From contig NC_089316.1 in NCBI RefSeq assembly GCF_036669915.1, positions 5,719,771 to 5,783,770 of the forward strand: DNA of 64,000 nt. Reading direction: 5' to 3'. The position numbers and the translations under genes are program-made. The notes under the pieces are model-generated. The model was not told the DNA's origin and searched no databases. It saw only the letters and a program-made list of their open reading frames with translations. This DNA is from Pocillopora verrucosa (Eukaryota; Cnidaria; Anthozoa; Scleractinia; Pocilloporidae). Positions 10,541-19,930 of this stretch are shown here, piece after piece. Position 1 is the stretch's first letter; each line of letters starts with the position of its first letter.

Positions 10541-12040
10541 ATGTTACCCTCAGGTTCAAACCATTTGCTGTACTGTTACATTACTTCGAATTGTGTGACA
10601 GCCCATTTTACCTGTCAAGATAGGCATCATAGTTATTTTTTGTTGTCTTTTGACAGATTTTGCAATCTACGTGCTTGCAAGTTTGGGCTTAACCTAAGTT
10701 TGCAAAACAGCCAGTGGCAATGCATTTGGAGCTACATTGTTTCATCAAGAATATAAGAAAGAGAAAATTTATTTGATATCTTGTAATGAACAGTTTTCCT
10801 TTAACTTAAGTATCAGCTTGAGCTATAAACGAGTGAACACAAATGCAAGCATTATGCTTGTTGATCGAGACAAGTCTTTTATTTTTTTACCTACCAAGTC
10901 CCACTTCATCATGTAAAAGCTCCATACAGATGTCTTTTAGCTTTTGCCTATATTGTGGTTTTTTCCAAACATTATTCAGGTTATGTTTGTATAGATTTGT
11001 CACCAATAACTGGAGCAAGAAAGGTATGCGCGACGATGGAGTTGCCTGCGGAAAAGACTAGTTGCCGTTAAAGCGAAAAATACATTGTGATAATAATAAC
11101 AACCATAGCACCGAAATATACAACACCAGCTTAGTTTGACAAAAAGGTCACCATGTGTAGCACGGTGTGGCAGTACCGTGTACTATGGTGCGACAGAGGG
11201 GTACTTATAATCAAATGTATGTATTTCGAGTCTAACATGGAGAAATCTTGCTTACGTTCAAGGAATAGGGAAGAATGAATACCAAACAAAATTTAAAAAA
11301 CAATAATGAATAATTCGAAAAAAAAATCCGAAGAATAATGAATAACGAATAATCGAGGTCCCATTATTCAGCTTCCAACCCCGAAGTACCCGAACTTTCT
11401 ACATTCAAACGATCTTAATTCTCAAGTCGTTTGTTACAAGATAGCACATCTATTAATCTGCTATTATAACGGAAATACACGCCTAAACTTCGTAAAACCA
11501 GGACTGACATTATTTACTCGTTATTTACTAAAATCCCAAGCTATTTCCTGTCAATTTGATTTTAAAAGCTGTTTCCCATTATACGCTGATCAATACTTCT
11601 GTAATTTACAAACGCACGCACGCACTGTTTGCTGCACGAATGACACATCACGCAACGTCACAGGATGTTTTAACGCAAACGTGCAGGCACAATTATCCTA
11701 AGCAATTCCTTATCTAATTATTTCAGACCATCATTGATTTTCTATAGCACCAACATTCCTACTACAAGTCTACCATTACCGTGCTACGCTCAATTATACA
11801 CCTAAATCTTCAATAATCCAACTGTCATCAAACCCTTAGCTTAATTACTGAATTAGAAAATAAAGTGTCACTCGATACGCTTACAAGATTATCACGACAG
11901 TGTTTTAAGACCTCTTTTCCTACTCAAAGGTTTCAACAGTTTAGCTATAAGTATATTTGCAATGTAGTGTCCGTTAGAAGAATGAATCTTCCTCAATAAT
12001 AGCTAGATTAACTTTAGTTTATTCACAAGTCTCTGACAAA
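10541..12040. other. Spacer, no gene seen
   Basis: Up to about 11.39 kb this is the right part of the inserted block, and afterwards it is receptor-unit flank. Short open frames show no recognisable domain. The part from about 11.9 kb resembles 16.85 kb onward, the next receptor unit. Confidence 0.5.
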
Positions 12041-12063
12041 CACACATACGCACACACGCACAC

Positions 12064-12262
12064 ACACATAAGCAGTTAGGTTTTGCTTGTGTACCTCTTC
12101 AAAAAACCTTCGTTTGGCCATGCACGTTGCTTTAGTTTTATAACCACTTTAGAAATGCTGCGATGCAAACTTCCACGGAGTATGAGCTCCGTCATAGCAA
12201 TACAGTATGAATCTTTTCTTGACGTAGTCTTGTTAACTATCGCCCATATTTCATTTCGTCTC
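12064..12262 (-). pseudogene. Receptor ligand-domain fragment
   Basis: The minus strand encodes a broken piece of the receptor flytrap domain: VNKTTSRKDSYCIAMTELIL, then KVVIKLKQ, then after a frameshift a PNEGFLKRYTSK-like remnant. It corresponds to the segment of receptors A-D containing SESTSRKSSFCIALT to TKFLAEVQRQNLTG. Its sequence (ILRGS) is more divergent than any intact receptor here. It is paired with an equivalent fragment at 16.96-17.17 kb. Confidence 0.75.
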
Positions 12263-13223
12263 TAAACAAAACAACACAAAACGAAACAAGACAAAAATGG
12301 ACTAAAAAGCGAACCACCATTCAAAAACAAGACACACAAAACCACCAAGCAGGATATAGGGTTACAGGAATCAACCGCTCAAAAAGCAATATCGAACTGA
12401 ACCACAAACATGAAGCACACCTGGAAACAGGAATTTTAAAAACAAGACGTGCTCCGATGAGAATATTTCAGTACATTTCCATCTTCGTTGTATCCTACGC
12501 TATTTAGGCTAACAACAAAAAATGATCATAGAAATATTTTACATGGATATCAATAAATAAGAATTAGTAGTATTCATTGATAACAAAGTGCAGAAACAGT
12601 GGCAATCCTCGAGATTGCTAATTGCTGATATTCCTAAATGTGAATAAAAGTTCGAGAAAAAGCAATAAATTATCCATCAAACAAACAGAGAGTCAGTGTC
12701 AGTATCCATCATACTTCTCGCCTTAACATAGCCATTTCCCTTTTACGAAGATCACACGTGACGACTCGGCATCTTCTAACTTGTATAATGTGATTGTAAT
12801 CTACAGGCATTTCACGCATTCGACACCATTTCTTTCTGCAACGCAATCCCAGAAAAAGCCGACACCTACCCACGGTAAAATAAGATATTAAGATAGAAAA
12901 AAAATAACTCCTTCAAGTTGGTTGGTCGCCTACATTGTAAGAAATATGTGGGACATAGACGACGCGCCTACGGCTTGGCTTGGCACATTTAATGTCATTG
13001 AGAATTTAACAAACATTAATAAATAACACAATTCATATCCTTGTGTGAACTGCTGCTGAAAGTTTGCACTATGTGAAAATCATCCTCTAGAGAAGGGCAA
13101 CTAAGAGAGTTCATGTTTAGACAATTAGGCGTCATTGATTATGTAGTGTTCATTTGACTGTGGATATAATTGGGTCATTAACAGCATAAGGGGTTTTTAC
13201 TTTTGAAGTTGCAATACAAATAC

Positions 13224-13463
13224 CTAATTTTCATGAAACTGAAACATTTGGTACATAAATATGGGATGGAAACCAGAATCAGTAGCTCTAATGTAAGCGA
13301 AAGATCTTCCATACTCGAATGTTTTATCCTTTAAAAACCAGAAAACTGGTTCAAGCTCTTCAGTTTCGTATTCCAACGGCAAAGGCTCAACAATGGTTGA
13401 TGGCGTAATCAGTTGAAGAGAATAAAGCCATCGTGAAACATAAGAAGAAACAATCCATGGCAA
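13224..13463 (-). other. Small unrecognised open frame in receptor 3' flank
   Basis: A 79-codon minus-strand frame starts MPWIVSSYVSRWLY and contains EELEPVFWFLKDKTFEYGRS. Broken copies of the same sequence occur at about 18.13-18.23 kb and 19.68-19.75 kb, where they carry deletions. It may be a leftover exon carried in the receptor unit. I recognise no domain and have no evidence of expression. Confidence 0.25.
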
Positions 13464-13592
13464 TATTAAGTGTTTTTATGCCTTGAAGCCTTTATTTCTA
13501 ATGAAGTGCTAATTAAAAGCCTACTTAGTGGTCTACGGTACACTTGAACAAAATTACTGATCTTAAGAAAGCTTAAAGTACGATTCAGCTTC

Positions 13593-16112
13593 CTAATTAG
13601 AACTATCAAAAGCACGGTTTACGTGTACACAACTTGAACTAAACGAGAACTGAGTTACTTCTTGTCTAATGCCATTCATATCGTTTATCTCCTGCCTAAA
13701 GAACAGAATATATATTTTGGGCAAAAATAGACAACAAAGGAAGCCATAGGCGCTCAACAGAGTTGTTACACAGTCCACAACAGTTACATACCATCCATCC
13801 AAGGACAATTCTACCGGGTGATAACAAAGCAATGAGAAAAAAAATATGTACATGGAAAAAGCGATTCGTTTGGCCTCGCTGAAATTTTCAGGAATCTTCC
13901 TAATCTTAAAGGCACAGACCGAGGACACAAGCATTTGCAAGAAAATATAACAGCATGTTGCCAAGAATAGAGATTTTCCAAGTGAGCTGGAGTATGCCTT
14001 GCATTCGTTAAAGGTGTATTGTTTTGGATAGATATGTTGCATGTTAAAGGGTGGATCCAAAAGCAACCATGGCATCAACACCGACAACAGTGGAGCTAGA
14101 AATGCTATAACAATCCCAACTTGAGCTTTGTTTGGAAAAGAAGTGAATTCCAAACTGGTCACAATGGGAACCTGAAAAGCGCTGGAAATAAGCAACACCT
14201 TAACCAATAAGATGGAGAGGCAGAAGTTATAGGTCAGATAACGTAACGGGTATATGATCATGCAAATTGCATCTGTGGTTTTAAGGACATCAATATATAC
14301 TAGAGAGAATGATGCAAGAATTGTAAGTAAAAGAGAAAGGCTAAGCACCCTGTTAGATGCCTTGACGAGGGGACTATTCCAGAATTTGCAGATGGCAGTC
14401 AGACAAAACAATGTAATAACTACTCCGAACGTGCTAAACGTTAGAATCACAATTCCGGTTACACTTGCATAGTTTATGTTGGCAGAGGGTAAGGCGACAC
14501 ACTCTGTATTCGCTGGGTTAGACATTGTTTCGATGGGACATTCACTGCAGCTTTTAGAACCAACAGATGAGCTGATGGTCCCACCAAGACACGGAAGGCA
14601 CTGCCAACAACAAGGTGAGGTAGAAGATTTCCTTGTTCCAGGAGGACACTGTTCCGAGCATTCAGATTTTGGAGGGCGACCAAACGGAGTCTTCCAATGA
14701 AAGTCTCCATGAAAATCTAACTTTGTTTTATTTTCATTTGAAATTATCCACTCTCCTACCAGCACCTTTTCAATGCTCTCAATATCTCCCACAGGTCCTT
14801 CTTTAAAGCTGAAAATGTCATAATGTGCCGAGCCTCTGTCACCAAATTGATCGAACTTGATCTTTCCTTTTAGTCCGTCAAAACTGACTCTCTGAAGTAG
14901 CTTCTGCATGCCCAAACTATTTGCGATGGGCGATTTGTCTAGAGTACCTGTATTGCTTGAGGTAAAATCTCGAGATGATATATCTATTGCATGGGCCAGG
15001 GCATATACGGCGTCGATGGTGTATGGAATAACGGAACTATAGATTTCTTTAATCAAGTCTTTAGAGCACTGCTCAATTTGATGATGAACACACTTCTTGC
15101 TCCTCAAAAGTTTCCATATCTCGCTTGTATTGTCGTTCCATTCAAGAAAACTTCTATTGTCTCTCTCCCTGACCAATATATCTTTTAAATATTCCTTGAA
15201 GCCAGAGTCGCTGAATTCATGCAACTGAAATCCTAAAGAGCTCTCGAGAATATCTTTTAGTGGCAGTGTAGAAGTTAAATGAGCCTCGCTCAAAATCCAC
15301 ACACGTCCAGTTAGGTTTTGCCTCTGAACCTCTGCGAAAAACTTCGTTTGGTAATTCTCGTATAACCATAGGATCACAACTTTGACATTTTCCATCTGTT
15401 TAAGCTTTTTAACTATGTTCCGAATACTCAGATTCAGACTTTCGAGGCGTATAAACTCCGTCAAAGCAATACAGAACGAGCTTTTTCTCCACGTACTTTC
15501 GGTAACTACTGCCCATGCTCCATTTTTTCCATACGAATCATCTAGTCCAACGACAGCAACATAACTCCAATTGAAGTGTGTAACCAAGTCAACCATCGCC
15601 TCTGCAAGAAAAGTATGCGAAGGCACTGTTCGAAATAAATGGTCATAGGTAAGTGAGCTAAGTTCAGCACTAGTAGCTGATCCACTTATGCTCGAAACAT
15701 TGAGCATCCGGAGAAATCCACCAATGAATAGCGCTGTACTAGATTCGTAAGGGCCTATTAAAGAAACGATGGCTTTCTTTCTTGTGGCATTTTGGCTTAA
15801 ATTGACGCAAGAATCAACAGTTAAAAGTTTGTAAACAAGTCCTGCAGCTTTTGAGAGGTTTCCACAGTAATCCCTTATGTCGTATCCAAGGGAAATATTC
15901 GAAAGAAGACTTGTGTCGTTGTTTATTCGTTCGATTGCGAAGATCATGGCCTGCATGCGACCAATTCCTCTCAAATGTACCTCTTCAAATCTGCTCCCCG
16001 GCTGGTGCACGCTGAAAAGTCCACCCAGCATAATATCGCCTTCTCTGTATGGAGCCTGAACAGCAGCATAGAAGCAGAAGAAAAGAAACAACTGGTAGTG
16101 CAACGAACTCAT
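13593..16112 (-). CDS. Family C GPCR, intronless (receptor B)
   Basis: Encodes 839 residues from the shared Met (MSSLHYQLFLFFCFYAAVQA); an in-frame ATG 28 codons upstream (16196) exists. Domain order is as in A. B is the most distinct intact receptor. It reads SRFEEVHLRG where A, C and D have QCGE, so one cysteine of the predicted first-lobe disulphide is absent while its partner (DYCGN) remains. The membrane-proximal flytrap region has its own sequence (SSNTGTLDKSP, FHWKTPFGRPP). The first helices also differ (TGIVILTFSTFGVV, ICKFWNSPLVKASNRVLSL). The SATS amino-acid motif (GSATSAELS) is kept, and the tail ends NRAFDSSN. A plasma-membrane chemoreceptor role is an inference from the family; specificity probably differs from A, C and D. 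Confidence 0.92.
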   Translation of the reverse strand: MSSLHYQLFLFFCFYAAVQAPYREGDIMLGGLFSVHQPGSRFEEVHLRGIGRMQAMIFAIERINNDTSLLSNISLGYDIRDYCGNLSKAAGLVYKLLTVDSCVNLSQNATRKKAIVSLIGPYESSTALFIGGFLRMLNVSSISGSATSAELSSLTYDHLFRTVPSHTFLAEAMVDLVTHFNWSYVAVVGLDDSYGKNGAWAVVTESTWRKSSFCIALTEFIRLESLNLSIRNIVKKLKQMENVKVVILWLYENYQTKFFAEVQRQNLTGRVWILSEAHLTSTLPLKDILESSLGFQLHEFSDSGFKEYLKDILVRERDNRSFLEWNDNTSEIWKLLRSKKCVHHQIEQCSKDLIKEIYSSVIPYTIDAVYALAHAIDISSRDFTSSNTGTLDKSPIANSLGMQKLLQRVSFDGLKGKIKFDQFGDRGSAHYDIFSFKEGPVGDIESIEKVLVGEWIISNENKTKLDFHGDFHWKTPFGRPPKSECSEQCPPGTRKSSTSPCCWQCLPCLGGTISSSVGSKSCSECPIETMSNPANTECVALPSANINYASVTGIVILTFSTFGVVITLFCLTAICKFWNSPLVKASNRVLSLSLLLTILASFSLVYIDVLKTTDAICMIIYPLRYLTYNFCLSILLVKVLLISSAFQVPIVTSLEFTSFPNKAQVGIVIAFLAPLLSVLMPWLLLDPPFNMQHIYPKQYTFNECKAYSSSLGKSLFLATCCYIFLQMLVSSVCAFKIRKIPENFSEAKRIAFSMYIFFFSLLCYHPVELSLDGWYVTVVDCVTTLLSAYGFLCCLFLPKIYILFFRQEINDMNGIRQEVTQFSFSSSCVHVNRAFDSSN

Positions 16113-16830
16113 AGCAAAACTCTTCTTTCCTCTTTTTCCTTGTTGGTGAAGCCAACGCATAGACATTGGTTTTTTGTACTTACGTGTATTTCGCACATAT
16201 GGTAGTGATCAGTGACTTTTTATGTTAATTTCAATTCAGAAACCTTGTGAGCTTCTAGCTCTCTGGTTTTATCTATATGTTATAAATTAATGGTGACCAT
16301 ACGCTGGGAGTGTTTAAATTTAAAACGATCGCGGACTTTGTAACGCCAGCTTTATGACAAGACAAATTAAAAACATCTCTCTTAATTTCTTATTTCTCTT
16401 GTTATTTTTTTCTCTTTCTCCCTCTCAATTTTTTTAACAAGTTACCATATATATTGGAAATAGCGAGAGAAAAACAAAACCATGCCTTTGTCTGCCTTTC
16501 TAACAAAAAAAATAGCTTAACAGTTGACGCAGTTGTTAAATGGACCTACTTCTTCAATTACAACGCAATTTTTTTATAGATTAATTTTTCTGAACTTGAT
16601 AATAATTTGCATGTTAATTGAAAGGTACCTTCTTATCAACAGTGTTAAAATAACTTCAATAAAATAATTAAACATTTCACTAAATTATAACACAGGAAGT
16701 TAATTAGAACATCACTCCGTCCGGATGTCACCATATGTTTTTCAAAACTATTTTTTCTTATTTTGCCATCGGACAAGCTAACTAGACCTTCCGCTGGTCA
16801 AACCATCCCAGAAACATAACAAAAACAATC
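16113..16830 (-). promoter_or_regulatory. Conserved 5' flank of receptor B
   Basis: Shares the pyrimidine tract, 'gacgcagttgttaaatgg' and the block ending near 'cggacaagctaactagacct' with the other receptor flanks. It is somewhat shortened relative to A and C, lacking the 'gctgttgcgtggtgaataaa' segment. Confidence 0.4.
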
Positions 16831-16957
16831 CGTTGCACTATCTAGTGTTTTGAGACCTCGATTCCTACTCGAAGGTTTCAACGGTTTAGTTATAAATATA
16901 TTTGCAATTAATTGTCCGTTAGAAAAATGACACACAAACACATACAGACAGTTAGGT

Positions 16958-17167
16958 TTTGCCTGTGTACCTCTTCAAAAAACTTCGTTTGGTAATGTGC
17001 GTAGCACCACGACATTACAACTTTGATTTTGTGCATCTGCTTTAGTTTTATAACCACTTTGGAATTTCCACGGAGTATAAGGTCCGTCATAGAAATACAG
17101 AATGAACTTTTTCTTGACGTAGTCTTGTTAACTAAAATCCATATTCCATTTCGTCCATAAACAAAAC
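16958..17167 (-). pseudogene. Receptor ligand-domain fragment
   Basis: The minus strand reads FVYGRNGIWILVNKTTSRKS, then CISMTDLILRGNSKVVIKLK, then YAHYQTKFFEEVHRQNLT, which aligns with the middle of the receptor flytrap domain. Start, signal peptide, cysteine-rich and membrane parts are missing. It belongs to the same divergent lineage as the 12.1 kb fragment, and their flanks also match ('ggactaaaaagcgaacca' in both). The pair therefore arose by duplication of a unit already carrying the fragment. Confidence 0.8.
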
Positions 17168-17199
17168 AACGCAAACGAAACGAGACAAATATGGACTAA

Positions 17200-19190
17200 A
17201 AAGCGAACCAACGTTCAAAAACAAGACACGTAAAACTACCAGGCAGGGCTACAGGGTTATAGGAATCAACTGATCTTATGTTTAAAAGCAATATCGAACT
17301 AAACCACAAACGTGAAGCACACCTGGACGCAGAAATTTTAAAAACACGACGTGTTTCCATGAGAATTTTTCAGTTCATTTCCATCTTCGTTGTATCCTAC
17401 GCTATTCAGGCTAGTAACGCAAAATGATCATAGAAATAATTTACATGATATAATACATATCAATAAATAAGAATTAGTAGTATTCTTTGATAACGAAGAG
17501 CAGCAATAGGAGCAAATGCTCTAGATTGCCAACTGCTGATATTTCTGAATGTGAAAAAAAGATCGAGAAAAATATATGTTATCCACCAAACACACAGAGA
17601 ATCAGTGTTAGTATCCATCAGACTTCTCGCCTTAACATATCCATTTCCCTTTTATTAAGATCACACGTGACGAGTTGGCATCTCCTAACTTATATAATGT
17701 GATTGTAATCTTCAAGCATTTCACGCACTCGACACCATTTCTTTTTGTAACGCAATCCCCCCAAAAAACGCCACCTACCCAGGATAAAATACAATATTAA
17801 GATAAAAGATATAAAGTAGCCCATTCAAGTTGGTTGGTCGCCTACATTGTAAGGTAATATGTGGGACAAAGACGACACGTCTACGGCTTGGCCTGGCACA
17901 TTTCATGTCATTGAGGATTTAAGATACAGTTAATAAAAAACTCAATTCATATCCTTGTGCCAACTGCTGCTGAAAGTATGCATTATGTGAAAATCATCCT
18001 CTAGAGAATTTCGAAGGGCAACCAAAAGAGTTCATGTTTAGACATTTAGGCTCAATTTATTATGTAGTGTTCATTTGACTGTGGATTTAATTGGGTCATT
18101 AACAGCATAAGAGGTTTTATTTTTGAATAATATAGAATGGAAACCAGAATACTTCGCTCTGATGTAAACGAGAGATGTTCCATACTTACATGTTTTATCC
18201 TTAAGAAACCAGAAAACTGGTCTTATGGCAATTGTGTATCCTTGACCATGTAGTTATCTTCCCTCATGTAGTAAAATATATGCCGCATAGTCTTGTGGAC
18301 AACTTTCCGAACGTTATTCGCCAAATTAACTCTGCTGAGCAGAATGTTCTCTTAATTGGATCAGGTATCTTAAGGCTGGCGGCAAATTCATCACAATTTG
18401 TAAATGCCACGTCTCAAGAACACCGCTGTATAAATTCACGGTGAAAGAGCAAGGACGCTTCGAATAACGAAGAACCTTGTGGAGAGATCAAGTATATTTT
18501 TTAACGACACAACCAAACTACTTCAAACTCCCCCTCCACTAAGGCTTATACAGTTCAACTATCTACGCATCTACCCAAAAGCCCATGTCTTTTAATTAGC
18601 CAGGCCAGAAACATATGCTGCGGAAACAAGTTTAGCTGCTAAGAAACTTGACAATGCTTTTCCTTGCATGACGCAAATTAAGCCTCCTGAAAATTTTTTT
18701 TACGGCTTTGCCACTATGAAATAAATGTTGACTAGTCTCCGTCGCTCCTGATCAATGTGTCTTAAGAACTGGCACCGTCAACAATGGCCGACGGCAAACT
18801 CAAAACAGAAGAGACTTAAGCAGGTCCCAAAATAGGAGAGGGAGTTTATTGGACGAGGAGATAAAGTTACTTCTTAGCTTGTGCGAAGGTAGGAAAGTTT
18901 GTCTGATGCAGTTTTTGAGGAGTTCCTGGTATGATGTCGTAAAGGAAGATTAAAAATACAAATGAAAATGTAGAGTCACTCTAATATTCAACGCACACCT
19001 GGCTATTTGTCTTCCGGAAGTGCAATTATTCCTTGCTTAACCATTATTACATGCCTACTCAAAGGTCAAGTTATAGATACTTTTGCAATATAGTGTCAAT
19101 TAATAACATGAATTTTCCTCAATCATAGATTCAATTTTTTTATTTACGAACATGTAGAAGTCTCTGACACGCTCAAAATAACAAAATAAT
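17200..19190. other. Receptor-unit spacer, no intact gene
   Basis: This contains a second copy of the 12.28-13.45 kb spacer and broken copies of the small frame at 13.2 kb. A 70-codon frame at 18232-18444 has no recognisable family. No splice-supported exon was found. Confidence 0.5.
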
Positions 19191-19212
19191 GTTATGAAAG
19201 CCTATTATACGA

Positions 19213-19333
19213 CTCAGCTTCCTAATTGGAACTATCAAAAGCAGGGTTTACGCGAACACAACTTGAATGAACTAAACGGGAACTGATTGACTTCTTGTCT
19301 GATGCCATTCGCATCGCCGGTTTATCTCCTTCC
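19213..19333 (-). pseudogene. Orphan receptor carboxy-tail relic (3' of gene C)
   Basis: The minus strand carries the receptor tail coding region (a MNDANGIRQE-like stretch interrupted by a small insertion, then the tail stop region 'gcttttgatagttcca') without preceding membrane helices. It is equivalent to the relics at 3.85 and 54.31 kb. Confidence 0.7.
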
Positions 19334-19930
19334 CAATTCATGATCAGAAAGTCTTATTTTCGTTACTGCTCAAGTGGTGTTTATAGCAGCGAATATCGCT
19401 CTCATCCCCATGCAATTTAATGATCTAAGCATCTGCCCAAAGGCCTGGCTAAACTTGGAAACATCAATGCAGAGGCAAAATGTTTCCTAATTAGCTACGC
19501 AAGAAGCATACGTTGTGGAAATAAGTTTTGCTGCTGAGAAATAAGACAAGGCTTTTGCCTCAGGTCATAAATGGTTTTTGCTTCTAAGCCACAAATTACG
19601 GTCTCGTAAAAAAATTTTACCCGGGTTAGCCAAAATGAAAGCAACGTAGGCTAGTTTCCAGCGTTGTTAATCAGTAATGTGTCGTATTTGAACGGCGAAG
19701 GCTCATCAATAGTTGATGGCGAAGTCAGTTGAAGAGAATTAAGCCATCCTGGAAAATAATAAGAAAAAATCCATGGCAATATTAAGTGTTTTTATGCCTT
19801 GAAGCCTATATAATACAGTGTAAATTAAATTTTCTTTAACGATGGATTTACATTTCACTTACTAAGAAGTCTATGGCACACTGGAACAAAATTACTGATC
19901 TTAAGAAAGCTTATAGTACGATTCAGCTTC

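Larger units (their letters stand above)
8185..11385. mobile_element. Inserted block with GCTGAATAATG ends
   Basis: The receptor flank stops near 8.07 kb and similar flank sequence resumes after about 11.4 kb. Close to both borders lies GCTGAATAATG in opposite orientation (about 8190 and 11375), followed inward on each side by several copies of GAATAATGAATAACG-like sequence. This looks like a 3.2 kb element with short terminal and repeated subterminal motifs. It contains the dead spliced gene at 8573-9804 and a smaller MITE. No transposase was recognised, so the element class is open. Confidence 0.4.
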
